The notes beneath the pieces were generated by a model, which saw nothing but the letters and a program-made list of their open reading frames with translations, ran no database searches and was not told the origin of the DNA. Positions 7,400 through 16,396 of a stretch of DNA of 64,000 bases are shown one piece after another; the first letter of the stretch is position 1, and every line of letters starts with the position of its first letter. Location of the stretch: contig NZ_JBCJKP010000001.1 of NCBI RefSeq assembly GCF_039503195.1, positions 2,604,001 through 2,668,000 on the forward strand. Reading direction: 5' to 3'. This stretch comes from Streptomyces mirabilis (GTDB lineage: Bacteria; Actinomycetota; Actinomycetes; Streptomycetales; Streptomycetaceae). The position numbers and the translations under genes were made by a program.

Positions 7400-8977
7400 A
7401 TGTCCCCGCGTACGAACGAGAGCGCGCCGGAGGGCGAGCCCGACGAGGTGACGACGGCCGGCCCACAGCCTGCGCACGACGCTTCCGAGCCCGAGCCCGA
7501 GCCCGAAGCCGAGCTGCCGGTGGCCGAGGATCACTTGCCCGAAGCCGAAGCCGAGCCGCCCGTGCTCGAAGACCCCGTGCCCGTGGTGGAGGAACAGCCG
7601 CCCGTGGCCGACGAACGCGTCGCCGCCGTCCGCCGGGTGTCCGCCTCGACACGTCGCTGGAGGGCGGCCCAACTCGGACTCTGCGCGGCCTCGTTGGCTC
7701 TCGCTCTCACCGCCGGGGCCGTGATCGTCGGGGCCCTGCGGGACGGCTCGGGGACCGCGGTCGCCGCCACGACCGGCGCCGTGTCACCGGAGTTGCTGGC
7801 CGGCGGGGACCTCGACGCCAGCATCACCTCGCTGCAGGCCCATCTCCGCACCCAGCCCAAGGACTTCGACAGCTGGGCCACCCTCGGACTCGCGTACGTC
7901 GAACAGGCCCGCACCAAGGGCGACCCCTCCCGCTACCCCCAGGCTCAGCAGGCACTGGACCGCTCCCTGAAGCTGCGTCCCGACAACGAGTCGGCGCTCG
8001 CCGGCCGCGCCGCCCTCGCCGCGGCGCGGCACGACTTCACCGGCGCCCTGACCTACGCGGACAAGGTGCTGAAGGAGAACCCGTACAGCGAGCGTGCCCT
8101 CTCCTCCCGTATCGACGCGCTCGTCGAACTCGGCCGCTACGCCGACGCCTCGAAGGCCGCCGACCTGGCCGACTCGCGCCGACCTGGCGTCCCCGTCTTC
8201 ACCCGGTACGCCTACGTCCACGAGCTGCGCGGCGATGTGAAGACCGCCCGCCGCGTCCTTCAGCAGGCGCTCGACACGGCGACGAGCCGGGGCGACGTCT
8301 CCTACGTGGCGGCGGCGCTCGGCCAACTCGCGTGGAACCAGGGCGACTACGACTCGGCGCTGACGTACTACGCCCGAGCCCTGACCGCCGACGACAGCTA
8401 CCTCCCCGCCCTCGAGGGCCGCGCCCGCACCCAGGCCGCGAAGGGCGACCAGGCGGCGGCGATCAAGGGCATGGAACAGGTCGTGGAGCGCTATCCGCTC
8501 CCCCAACCACTCGTAGAACTGGGCGAGTTGTACGAGGCGCGCGGCCGGGCCGGCGACGCGCAGAAGGCCCGCGACCAGTACGCCCTGGTGACCGCCTGGG
8601 TCTCGCTGGCCCACTCCTACGGTGTCAACGCCGACCTGGACACCGCCCTCGCCGCCGCCGACCACGGCAACCGGGGGGACGCGCTCAAGGCGGCCCGCGC
8701 CGAGTGGGCCCGCCGCCACACCGTGCACACGGCGGACGCCCTCGCCTGGGCGCTGCACGTCAACGGCCGCGACAAGGAAGCTCTGCCGTACGCCCGCCAG
8801 GCCACGGCCACCGGCTACCGCAACGCGTCCTTCCTCTACCACCGCGGCATGATCGAGCGCGCCACCGGTCACGAGAAGGAGGCCCGCGCCTCGTTGAAGT
8901 CGGCCCTCGACCTGAACGCGGGCTTCTCACCCCTGGGTGCCCGAGCGGCTCGCAAGGCCCTGGGGGAGGGCAGGTGA
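7400..8977 (+). CDS. TPR-repeat membrane protein of the SigK operon
   Basis: A 525-residue protein. Residues 1-85 are acidic and Pro/Glu-rich (EPEPEPEAELPVAEDHLPEA). One transmembrane segment follows at about 95-118 (LGLCAASLALALTAGAVIVGAL), and the rest is a chain of tetratricopeptide repeats outside the membrane. Examples are FDSWATLGLAYVEQARTKGD, SALAGRAALAAARHDFTGAL, YVAAALGQLAWNQGDYDSAL and YLPALEGRARTQAAKGDQAA. GAGGAGAGGG upstream of the ATG is a good ribosome site. The stop overlaps the GTG of the NicO-type gene (GTGA). TPR proteins scaffold partners; the likely partners are the two co-encoded membrane proteins, but this is inferred from the operon only. Confidence 0.85.
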   Translation: MSPRTNESAPEGEPDEVTTAGPQPAHDASEPEPEPEAELPVAEDHLPEAEAEPPVLEDPVPVVEEQPPVADERVAAVRRVSASTRRWRAAQLGLCAASLALALTAGAVIVGALRDGSGTAVAATTGAVSPELLAGGDLDASITSLQAHLRTQPKDFDSWATLGLAYVEQARTKGDPSRYPQAQQALDRSLKLRPDNESALAGRAALAAARHDFTGALTYADKVLKENPYSERALSSRIDALVELGRYADASKAADLADSRRPGVPVFTRYAYVHELRGDVKTARRVLQQALDTATSRGDVSYVAAALGQLAWNQGDYDSALTYYARALTADDSYLPALEGRARTQAAKGDQAAAIKGMEQVVERYPLPQPLVELGELYEARGRAGDAQKARDQYALVTAWVSLAHSYGVNADLDTALAAADHGNRGDALKAARAEWARRHTVHTADALAWALHVNGRDKEALPYARQATATGYRNASFLYHRGMIERATGHEKEARASLKSALDLNAGFSPLGARAARKALGEGR

Positions 8978-10770
8978 GGCCCCCTCGAACCCGCGGCCCG
9001 CGGGCGAAGTCCCCGCAGGGGAGGTCGCGTCGGCTGTTCGCCTCCTGCGCGGCCGTCCTCACCGCCGCCTGCGCCCTCGTCCTCGTCCCCACCGGGGCCG
9101 CGAGCGCGCATCCGCTGGGCAACTTCACCGTCAACCGGTACGACGGCCTCGTCGCCGCCCCCGGGCAGCTGCGCGTCGACCACGTCGAGGACCTCGCCGA
9201 GATCCCGGCCACCCAGGCCAAGCCCGACCTCGAGAAGCTCGGTATGACCGACTGGGCGCGGCAGCGCTGCGAGACGGCCGCGAACGGCAGCAAGGTCACC
9301 GTCGACGGACATCCCGCCGCGCTCTCCGTCGCCACGAGCCGGGCGAAGCTGCGCCCCGGACAGGCCGGGCTCAACACCCTGCGTGTGGAGTGCAGGTTGA
9401 CGGCGGCGCTGCCCAAGCAGGACACGGTCTCACTCGGCTTCCACAGCGCCGGTGCCGACCGGGGACCCGGCTGGCGCGAGATCACCGCGCGCGGCGACCG
9501 GATGACGCTCACCGCCTCGGACGTACCGACCAAGTCGGTCTCGCACGAACTGACCGGTTACCCCAAGGCACTGCTCTCCTCCCCCGCCGACACCGCGACC
9601 GCGTCCCTGCGGATTCGCCCCGGCGGCCCCGCGCTCGTCGAGGAGCGGTCGCAGGCCCCCGGCGCCTCCGTACTGCCCCGGGGCGCCGACCGCTGGACCG
9701 AGGCGCTGAACAACCTGGTGGCCCGCCATCACCTCACCGTCGGCTTCGCCGCGCTGGCCCTGCTCATCTCCGTGTTCCTGGGCGCGATGCACGCGCTCGC
9801 GCCCGGTCACGGCAAGACCCTGATGGCCGCGACGGCCGCGGCGCGCGGCGGCAAGGCGGGGCTGCGGGACGTCATGCCGCTGGCCGCCTCCGTCACGGTC
9901 ACCCACACCCTGGGCGTGGTCGCCCTCGGGCTCCTGGTGACGGCCGGTTCGGCCGCGGCGCCCTCCGTGATCGCGTGGCTCGGCATCGCCAGCGGCGTCC
10001 TGGTGACCTTCGCGGGTGCCACGCTCGTACGCCGGGCCTGGCGCAACCGGCCGCGGCGACCCGGACTTGAGCACGCGCACGACCACTCCCACGGACACGC
10101 GCACGACCACGCCCATGACCACCACGCGCACGGCCACGCTGACGAGCACGAGCACGAGCACGAGCGGGGCCACGAGCACGCGGAGGAGCGCGAACGCCCC
10201 CTGGTCCTCGCCCACGCCCCTGCTTCCGCGGCGACGACAGCGGCGGCAGCGGCGGACAGCAAGCCGCACACACGCGGGCACGAGCGCGGACATCCCCACG
10301 ACCACGACCATGCCCATGACCACCACCACGACCACGCGCACCCCCACCCCCACGCGCACGAACCCGCCGTCTCCCCCACCCTCGAACACACCCACGGCGG
10401 CTTCACCCACACCCATGAGGTGGCCCCCACCCTCCGCGGGACGATCCTGCTCGGATTCGCCGGCGGCCTCGTGCCCAGCCCCTCCGCCGTGGTCGTCCTG
10501 GTGGGCGCGGCGGCGCTGGGACAGGCGTGGTTCGGCCTCCTTCTCGTCCTGGCGTACGGCGTCGGTCTCGCCCTGACGCTCACGGCGGCCGGGTTCGCCG
10601 TCGTCAAGCTGGGCGACGGGATGAACCGTGCGCTGGCGAAGCGTCCCCGGTGGGCCGGTGGACCGACCGCGGCCCTGATCCGCAGGACCGCTCCCCTGGG
10701 CTCGGCGTTGATCGTCGTCGCTCTTGGGGCTGGATTGGTGTTCAAGGGGGCGGCATCCGCACTCGGCTGA
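8974..10770 (+). CDS. NicO/RcnA-type nickel/cobalt transporter with a large His-rich loop
   Basis: A 598-residue protein. It starts at a GTG overlapping the TPR stop, with a signal peptide ending near GAASA-HPLGNF. A 220-residue extracytoplasmic region follows. The NicO membrane domain then begins with SVFLGAMHALAPGHGKTLMAATAAARGGKAG; the HAxxPGHGK motif is a metal-binding signature of the family. A cytoplasmic loop (about residues 368-475) is extremely rich in His, Asp and Glu, with blocks such as HDHSHGHAHDHAHDHHAHGH. The last helices include GLVPSPSAVVVLVGAAALGQ. NicO proteins move Ni2+ or Co2+ across the membrane. The long extracytoplasmic N-terminus and SigK-operon position suggest metal or copper-stress handling, which is inference. 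Confidence 0.85.
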   Translation: MRPPRTRGPRAKSPQGRSRRLFASCAAVLTAACALVLVPTGAASAHPLGNFTVNRYDGLVAAPGQLRVDHVEDLAEIPATQAKPDLEKLGMTDWARQRCETAANGSKVTVDGHPAALSVATSRAKLRPGQAGLNTLRVECRLTAALPKQDTVSLGFHSAGADRGPGWREITARGDRMTLTASDVPTKSVSHELTGYPKALLSSPADTATASLRIRPGGPALVEERSQAPGASVLPRGADRWTEALNNLVARHHLTVGFAALALLISVFLGAMHALAPGHGKTLMAATAAARGGKAGLRDVMPLAASVTVTHTLGVVALGLLVTAGSAAAPSVIAWLGIASGVLVTFAGATLVRRAWRNRPRRPGLEHAHDHSHGHAHDHAHDHHAHGHADEHEHEHERGHEHAEERERPLVLAHAPASAATTAAAAADSKPHTRGHERGHPHDHDHAHDHHHDHAHPHPHAHEPAVSPTLEHTHGGFTHTHEVAPTLRGTILLGFAGGLVPSPSAVVVLVGAAALGQAWFGLLLVLAYGVGLALTLTAAGFAVVKLGDGMNRALAKRPRWAGGPTAALIRRTAPLGSALIVVALGAGLVFKGAASALG

Positions 10771-10854
10771 GCTACTTTTGGGGAGAAATCGCGCGAAGAG
10801 ACATCGTGAAGAGACATCACGCGGATGCACAGCGGATACGAATGGGGGACACCC

Positions 10855-12510
10855 GTGTCCGAAGAGCCGGGCAGTGAACGTGTGATCGCGGGCCGCTATC
10901 GTCTCCTCTCCCCCTTGGGCGAGGGCGGTATGGGGACCGTGTGGCGCGCCCGTGACGAGGTGCTGCACCGCGAGGTCGCCGTCAAGGAGGTCCGCGCGCC
11001 CGCCGGGATCCCGGCGCACGACGTGGAGCGGATGTACGCCCGGCTGGAGCGCGAGGCGTGGGCCGCGGCCCGGGTCGCGAACCGCAACGTGGTGACGGTG
11101 TACGACGTGGCGACGCAGGACGGCCGCCCCTGGATCGTCATGGAACTCGTCCGTGGCATCGCCCTGTCCGACCTGCTGGACTCCGAGGGCCCGCAGTCGC
11201 CGCAGCGCGCCGCCGACATCGGCGCCGAGGTGCTCTCCGCCCTGCGGGCCGCGCACGAGGCGGGGGTGCTGCACCGCGATGTGAAGCCGGCCAACGTGCT
11301 GCTGTCGAACGAGGGCCGGGTCGTCCTCACGGACTTCGGTATCGCCACGGTCGAGGGCAGTTCGGCGCTGACGATGACGGGCGAGGTCATCGGTTCGCCC
11401 GAGTTCCTCGCCCCTGAGCGGGCGCTCGGTCGCACGCCCGGGCCCGAGTCCGACCTGTGGTCGCTCGGCGTCCTGTTGTACGCGACGGTCGAGGGCAACT
11501 CGCCCTTCCGTCACAACACCCCGCTGAGCACTCTGCGGGCCATCGTCGACGAGCCGCTGCCCCCGCCGCGCCGCGCGGGGCCGCTCGCGCCCGTGATCGA
11601 GGGTCTGCTGAGGAAGGACCCGGCCGAGCGGCTGAGCGCCGCGCAGGCGGAGAGCGATCTGCGGCTCGTCGCCGCGGGCGGCTTCCCGGCCGCGGGACCG
11701 CCGTCGCCGACGGCCCAGTCGCCGACGATCTCCTCGTTCTCCCAGCCCGCGCAGCAGCCGCCGGGATTCGGACCTCCCATGCAGCCGTCGCGGACCTCTC
11801 CGCAGGGACCGCAGCCGGGTTACACGCCGTATCCGCCGTACACCGACACCCCCACCTCCACCGAGCCCGTACGCAACCGGCGCGCGGCCGCCGCCGTGAT
11901 CGCGGGCGTGATCGTGCTCGCGCTCGCGCTGGGCGGGCTGACGTACGCCTTGATGAACCGTGACAACGGCGGCGGGAGCAGCAACGACAGCAGCGGGAGT
12001 GGCACCAAGAGCGGTTCCAGTGGGGGGAGTTCGCCGTCCGCGAGCAGCAGCAGGGGCAACACGGCCGCACCGGGCGGCGCCACTGCCTCGGCCAGTCCGT
12101 CGAGCAGCGCTTCTGCGAGCTCGCCGCCGGCCCAGTCCGTGCAGGTGACGGTCGCGGGTGCGCACACCGACTACTCCGGTTCCTGCCCGCCGCCCCAGGC
12201 CCAGGCGCCGACCTTCACGGCGACCTTCACGGTGGGCCGGGTACCGGTGGACGTCCAGTACCGCTGGGTGCTGAAGACGGGCGAGGTGTCCGACCCGGGC
12301 TGGAAGACCCTGTCGTTCTCGTCGGACGGTGGCAGGACCAAACAGAAGTCGATCTTCTTGACGACGTACAACGCGAGCGGGATCTTCCAGAACGAGATCA
12401 GCGTGGAGGTGCGCAGTCCCGTCCGGACGACGTCCAACTCGGTGCCGTTCTCGGTGACGTGTGTGACGGAGACCCCGTCGGACGAGGCCTCCGCTTCCAC
12501 GTCTCCGTGA
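10855..12510 (+). CDS. Membrane-anchored Ser/Thr protein kinase
   Basis: A 551-residue Hanks-type kinase. The catalytic domain (residues 12-270) shows the P-loop GEGGMG, catalytic Lys in VAVKEV, HRDVKPANVL, DFGIAT, an activation segment with TMTGEVIGSPEFLAPE, and DLWSLGVLLYATVEG. A Pro/Gln-rich juxtamembrane region leads to one transmembrane helix (about 345-367, AAVIAGVIVLALALGGLTYAL). A Ser/Gly-rich linker and a 130-residue extracellular sensor-like domain follow; it has two Cys (GSCPPP, SVTCVTE), probably a disulfide. It lacks PASTA repeats. GTG at 10855 is favoured by GGGGGA eight bases upstream; an ATG at 10825 is the alternative. The convergent lipase gene ends 8 bp away. The substrate is unknown. 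Confidence 0.9.
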   Translation: MSEEPGSERVIAGRYRLLSPLGEGGMGTVWRARDEVLHREVAVKEVRAPAGIPAHDVERMYARLEREAWAAARVANRNVVTVYDVATQDGRPWIVMELVRGIALSDLLDSEGPQSPQRAADIGAEVLSALRAAHEAGVLHRDVKPANVLLSNEGRVVLTDFGIATVEGSSALTMTGEVIGSPEFLAPERALGRTPGPESDLWSLGVLLYATVEGNSPFRHNTPLSTLRAIVDEPLPPPRRAGPLAPVIEGLLRKDPAERLSAAQAESDLRLVAAGGFPAAGPPSPTAQSPTISSFSQPAQQPPGFGPPMQPSRTSPQGPQPGYTPYPPYTDTPTSTEPVRNRRAAAAVIAGVIVLALALGGLTYALMNRDNGGGSSNDSSGSGTKSGSSGGSSPSASSSRGNTAAPGGATASASPSSSASASSPPAQSVQVTVAGAHTDYSGSCPPPQAQAPTFTATFTVGRVPVDVQYRWVLKTGEVSDPGWKTLSFSSDGGRTKQKSIFLTTYNASGIFQNEISVEVRSPVRTTSNSVPFSVTCVTETPSDEASASTSP

Positions 12511-12517
12511 GGGGCGG

Positions 12518-13324
12518 TCAGGCGGCCGAGGTGAAGACCGGCAGGTAGCCGCCGGAGTGGCCGGCCGCGGTGGGGTGGTACGACTCGGTGATGTCGAGCA
12601 GGTTCAGGCTGTGCAGCCAGGCGCTGCCTGAGCAGAGCTCGTGACCGGTGAAGGTGCTCCTGACGTCGCCGAAGGTGAAGCCGTGGTCGGCGGCGCGCTT
12701 GGCGATGGCGCTGTCCAGGTAGTCGGCGGCGCCGTTGATCGCGGCGCGCTTGGTGTCGGAGAGGCCGAGGCAGGTCGCGCCCAGTTTGTAGAACCTGGGG
12801 TAGCCGAGGACGACCACGTGGGCGGCGGGCGCCTTCGAGCTGATCGCGGAGTAGACGGAGTCGAGTTGGCCGGGGAGCGTGGAGTCGACGTAGGCCTTGG
12901 CGGTGGCGATGCGGGACAGGCAGCCGCTGTCGGACTGGAGCACACACGTCGTCATGACGTCCGCGAAGCCCGCGTCGTTGCCGCCGATGCTGAGGGAGAC
13001 GAGGCCGGTCGAGGAACTGAGCGGGCCCAGCTGGTTCACCAGGACATCACCCGTACGGGCGCCCGAGCAGGCCGTGAAGTCGAACGACGAGGGTGAATGG
13101 GCGGCGGCCCAGAGGTAGGGGTACGCCTTCGTGCTGCGCAAGCAGTCGCCGCTGGAGCTGATGTAGCTTCCCGCGCCGACACCGGACGAGTAGGAGTCGC
13201 CGAGGGCCACATAGCCGGTGGCCGCGACGGTTCCGGACGCCTGCGCCGTCGCGGCCCCGGTGAGGGCGACGCCGACGGCGAGGAGGAGTGAGGTCACGTA
13301 TGCCGTAATTCGGGAACGTCTCAT
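12518..13324 (-). CDS. Secreted SGNH-family lipase/esterase
   Basis: A 268-residue secreted GDSL/SGNH hydrolase. The signal peptide (ITAYVTSLLLAVGVALTGAATAQA) is followed by block I GDSYSSGVGAGSY with the catalytic Ser. The oxyanion Gly is in block II (TACSGARTGDVL), block III is GGNDAGF, and the block V Asp/His is in ITESYHPTAAGH. Six cysteines in the mature part match the three disulfides of the well-known Streptomyces SGNH lipases. GGGAGG precedes the ATG at 13324. It hydrolyses ester bonds of lipids outside the cell. The upstream 300 bp contain no gene and one strong hairpin. Confidence 0.93.
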   Translation of the reverse strand: MRRSRITAYVTSLLLAVGVALTGAATAQASGTVAATGYVALGDSYSSGVGAGSYISSSGDCLRSTKAYPYLWAAAHSPSSFDFTACSGARTGDVLVNQLGPLSSSTGLVSLSIGGNDAGFADVMTTCVLQSDSGCLSRIATAKAYVDSTLPGQLDSVYSAISSKAPAAHVVVLGYPRFYKLGATCLGLSDTKRAAINGAADYLDSAIAKRAADHGFTFGDVRSTFTGHELCSGSAWLHSLNLLDITESYHPTAAGHSGGYLPVFTSAA

Positions 13325-13724
13325 GGAACCTCCCTTTAGCAGGATCTCTGCCACAACTGTCGTAGCAGCTACGCGTGTTGACAGGAAGTGTCCATGCCAA
13401 GACTTTTCGGACCCCGCGGCCCCTCACGCACCGCGATGACGGTCCGTCAACTCCGTGGAACCCACGCTTGGATAGCCGCTCCGCAACTGTGCGCCGATAT
13501 TGGATGGCTCCGAAGATCGCCCCGCGGCGCCTCAACTCGCCCGCCCCACACCGCGGTTCCCCGGAGGCGGCCGACACCTCCGGGGAACACGTGGTGGACC
13601 CTCGCGCCGCATGTTTGAAGTCGACCAAGAAGGCCCCATGAGCGCCTACCGCATCTTGACGGCCCCCAGCCCGCTGCGCGACATTGAAGCCCGGCATCCG
13701 GCGCTTCAGGGGGCAAAGTCGCCC
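13325..13724. other. Intergenic region between lipase and membrane-protein genes
   Basis: It holds the lipase promoter on the minus strand and, at 13556-13588, a perfect 12-bp stem (GTTCCCCGGAGG with CCTCCGGGGAAC, 9-base loop). The frame of the following membrane protein is open from 13500, and an ATG at 13638 with weak AAGG could extend that protein by 29 residues. No other gene is supported. Confidence 0.5.
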
Positions 13725-14153
13725 ATGCAGACCATAGGCATCAAGTCACCTTCATCAGACAGTGACAAGCGGCCGGGACAGGATCCGGGGAGGGACCTGG
13801 TCCCGCTGCTCGCGGGCATGGCGGTGGCCGTCGCGGGGGTCGGCGCGGTACTCGCGCTCGCCGACGTGGACTCTTCCCTGCGCGGCCCGTTCACGCTCTT
13901 CTTCCTGCTCGCCGCACCAGGAGCCGCCATCGGGGCCGCGCTGCGCGGGCTGGATCCGTTCGCCCGCACGGTGGTGTCCGTCGCGGGAGCGATCGCCGTC
14001 GACCTCCTTGTCGCCCAGGGCATGCTGGCGGTGCACCGGTGGTCGGTCCATGGCGGGATCGTGGCCGTGACGGCGATCAGCTCTCTCGTTCTCTTCCTGG
14101 CGGCGACAAGACGACTGCGCAAGCGGATGGGGAAAATCCGTTCGAGTCGTTAG
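13725..14153 (+). CDS. Small integral membrane protein of unknown function
   Basis: A 142-residue protein with a hydrophilic N-terminus and four hydrophobic segments (VPLLAGMAVAVAGVGAVLAL, FTLFFLLAAPGAAIGAAL, VVSVAGAIAVDLLVAQGML, GGIVAVTAISSLVLFLAAT). It ends in a basic tail, RRLRKRMGKIRSSR. ATG at 13725 has AGGGGG ten bases upstream; an earlier ATG at 13638 is possible. It lies upstream of the polysaccharide cluster on the same strand but is separated from it by 412 bp. I do not recognise a family; similar small four-helix proteins accompany exopolysaccharide genes in streptomycetes. Confidence 0.6.
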   Translation: MQTIGIKSPSSDSDKRPGQDPGRDLVPLLAGMAVAVAGVGAVLALADVDSSLRGPFTLFFLLAAPGAAIGAALRGLDPFARTVVSVAGAIAVDLLVAQGMLAVHRWSVHGGIVAVTAISSLVLFLAATRRLRKRMGKIRSSR

Positions 14154-14370
14154 GTAACGGCCAAACCAACAAAAACGTGAGGCGTCGTTCCAGGCCTTGC
14201 CATATGGGCGCAATCGTCAATACCGTCATACATCTCACCCGCATCGGACCATCACGCACATGCGATCTAGGGGAGGGCTCAAGATCGCGAAGAGGGTCCG
14301 GCGCGGGGCGCGGTAGGGGGGTGCCGTGCTCGGTGACCACACTTGTGCCGAGTCGTGCCGCGCGACCGGT

Positions 14371-14426
14371 TTCCGCATCCGGAATTCCGTCCTCGGGCTT
14401 CCGCCTTCGGACTTCCGCCTTCGGAA
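14371..14426. repeat. 14-bp tandem repeat, four units
   Basis: Units start at 14371, 14385, 14399 and 14413, each beginning TTCCG and following the pattern TTCCGCCTTCGGA plus one base. The last two are identical except for the final base. Each unit is itself partly palindromic (TTCCG...CGGAA). Confidence 0.75.
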
Positions 14427-14518
14427 TCGGCCAGCTTTGCCAGCTCACCCGGCATGCACGGAGATCCATTTCGTCATGCCGTAAGTGAGAACCCCCCTTT
14501 CGAACCGGACTAAAAGCC

Positions 14519-14542
14519 GGACCGCCCAGGGGCGGGCGGTCC
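14519..14542 (+). promoter_or_regulatory. Stem-loop in the 5' leader of the glycosyltransferase operon
   Basis: GGACCGCCC (14519-14527) pairs with GGGCGGTCC (14534-14542) around a 6-base loop, 23 bases before the ATG. It is close enough to the AGAGGGA ribosome site to influence translation, or it could act as an attenuator. Confidence 0.45.
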
Positions 14543-14565
14543 ACCGGACGAGAGGGACCAGACTC

Positions 14566-15384
14566 ATGAGCTCAGTCCTGCGCCCAGCCGTATCGGGCGA
14601 AGATCCGTTAATGGCCGGCAAGTACCGGCCGATCTCCTCGCACCTGGCCATAGCGCCACCGGTGAGTGTCGTGATTCCCGCCATGAATGAGGCGGAGAAT
14701 CTCCCGTACGTCTTCAAGACCCTTCCCGCCTGGATACACGAAGTGGTTCTTGTCGACGGCAATTCCACCGACAACACCGTCGAGGTGGCCCGTGAACTGT
14801 GGCCCGACGTCAAGGTCGTCGAGCAGCAGGGAAAGGGCAAGGGCGACGCCCTGATCACCGGATTCGAGGCGTGCACCGGCGACATCATCGTGATGGTCGA
14901 CGCGGACGGCTCGGCCGACGGCCACGAGATCGTGTCGTATGTGTCCGCGCTGGTGTCCGGGGCGGACTTCGCCAAGGGGTCGCGGTTCGCCAACGGCGGC
15001 GGCACCTCCGACATGACACCGATCCGCAAGCTGGGCAACCGAGTGCTGTGCGCGGCCGTCAACGCCAAGTTCGGCGCCCGCTACACCGATCTCTGCTACG
15101 GCTACAACGCGTTCTGGCGGCACTGCCTGGACCAGATCGAACTCGACTGCACCGGCTTCGAGGTCGAGACCCTGATGAACATCCGGGTCGTCAAGGCCGG
15201 GCTCAAGGTGCAGGAGATACCCAGCCACGAGTACCTCCGCATCCACGGCACGAGCAATCTGCGAGCCGTGCGGGACGGGTTCCGGGTGCTCAAGGTGATC
15301 ATGGGTGAGCGTTCCAACCGGCGTGCTCTGCGCCGTCGGCCGCACGCCGCCCAGCTCGACTCGGGCCAGGGAGAGGTGTCTTGA
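14566..15384 (+). CDS. Glycosyltransferase family 2 (dolichol-phosphate-mannose-synthase-like)
   Basis: A 272-residue cytoplasmic GT-A fold enzyme. The nucleotide-binding start is VSVVIPAMNEAENLPYVFKT, followed by VVLVDGNSTDNTVEVA. The metal-binding acidic motif is MVDADGSADGHEIV. The KGSRFANGGG and GYNAFWRHCL segments are typical of polyprenol-phosphate-sugar synthases, which move a sugar from a nucleotide donor onto a lipid carrier. No transmembrane helix is apparent. AGAGGGA lies upstream of the ATG. Its TGA overlaps the TTG start of the next glycosyltransferase, so the cluster is translationally coupled from here on. The sugar donor is unknown. Confidence 0.9.
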   Translation: MSSVLRPAVSGEDPLMAGKYRPISSHLAIAPPVSVVIPAMNEAENLPYVFKTLPAWIHEVVLVDGNSTDNTVEVARELWPDVKVVEQQGKGKGDALITGFEACTGDIIVMVDADGSADGHEIVSYVSALVSGADFAKGSRFANGGGTSDMTPIRKLGNRVLCAAVNAKFGARYTDLCYGYNAFWRHCLDQIELDCTGFEVETLMNIRVVKAGLKVQEIPSHEYLRIHGTSNLRAVRDGFRVLKVIMGERSNRRALRRRPHAAQLDSGQGEVS

Positions 15385-16396
15385 GCAGTCCCGACATCTC
15401 TGTGGTGATCTGCGTCTACACCGAGGACCGGTGGGGGACATCCTCGCGGCGGTCTCCTCGGTGCGGGCGCAGTCGCTGCCCGCCCTGGAGACGCTCCTCG
15501 TCGTGGACCACAACGCCACCCTGCTCGACCGGCTGAGCAGGGAGTACAAGGAGACCGACGCGGTACGGGTGCTCGCCAACGCGGGCCCGCGCGGCCTGTC
15601 CGCGGGTCGCAACACCGGGATCGCCGTCGCGCACGGCGAGATCATCGCGTTCCTCGACGACGACGCCGTGGCCGAGCGCGACTGGCTGCGCCACTTCGCC
15701 TCGGGATACGCCGACCCACGGGTCATGGCCGTCGGCGGCCGTACGATGCCGATCTGGGCGTCGGGTCGCCGGCCCGCCTGGTTCCCCGAGGAGTTCGACT
15801 GGGTGGTGGGCTGTACGTACAAGGGGCTGCCGCCGGGCCGGGTCCAGGTCCGCAACGTCCTGGGCGGAAACGCTTCTTTCCGTCGTACGGCGTTCGACGC
15901 GGCGGGCGGCTTCGCTACCGGCATCGGCCGCGACGGCGACAAGCGTCCGCTGGGCTGCGAGGAGACGGAGCTGTGCATCCGCCTCAGCCGCGCCCGTCCG
16001 GACGCGATCCTGCTGATCGACGACCGCGCGGTCATCCACCACCGGGTACCGGAACCACGCGAGCACTTCGCGTACTTCCGCACCCGCGCCTACGCCGAGG
16101 GCCTCTCCAAGGCCCTGGTCGCCCGGAGCGTCGGCGCCGACAAGGGCCTCGAGTCGGAGCGCCGCTACGCGACCCGCGTGCTGCCCGCCGGGGTGGCCCG
16201 CGGGCTGCGCGACGCCCTGCTCGCCCGCCCGGGCGGCGCGGGGCGCGCGGGCGCCATCGTGGCCGGTGTCCTGACGGCGGCCGGCGGGTACGTACTCGGC
16301 AGCGTCCGGGCCCGCAGGGGCGACGCCACGTTCACCGTGGCCGAGATCGAGAACGGGATCGAGAGCGGTCCGGGACCCGAGGGGGAGGCGGCATGA
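15381..16396 (+). pseudogene. Glycosyltransferase family 2 with an apparent single-base frameshift
   Basis: The TTG start at 15381 (GGGAGAGG upstream) gives SSPDISVVICVYTEDRWG, a normal GT2 N-terminus. The frame then breaks in the GGGGG run at 15433-15437. The rest, from DILAAVSSVRAQSLPALETL, is in another frame and complete to 16396, with FLDDDAVAERDW (metal site) and GGNASFRRTAFDAAGGF. One extra G in that run restores one continuous protein of about 338 residues, DRWGDILAAV. Possible explanations are a sequencing or assembly error in the homopolymer, a real mutation, or slippage. If only the downstream frame is used, translation might start at GTG 15431 and would lack the first strand. Its stop overlaps the next ATG. 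Confidence 0.75.

Larger units (their letters stand above)
14154..14565. other. 412-bp leader region of the polysaccharide cluster
   Basis: No gene is supported. The region holds a four-unit 14-bp tandem repeat (14371-14426) and a stem-loop (14519-14542) just upstream of the first glycosyltransferase. It presumably contains the cluster promoter, but no convincing -35/-10 pair was identified. Confidence 0.5.

Noticed and set aside
7387..8973. Arg/Pro-rich in-frame extension making a 1127-residue ORF upstream of the NicO protein
   Set aside because: It is the shadow of the TPR gene in another frame; the real start is the GTG overlapping the TPR stop, directly before a signal peptide.
10070..10400. 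Repetitive CAC/GAC-rich tract looking like a repeat element
   Set aside because: It is the codon pattern of the His/Asp-rich loop in the NicO protein, in frame with conserved helices on both sides.
9430..12165. Minus-strand 911-residue ORF opposite the NicO and kinase genes
   Set aside because: It has Arg/His-rich antisense composition without any domain; both plus-strand genes have full motifs.
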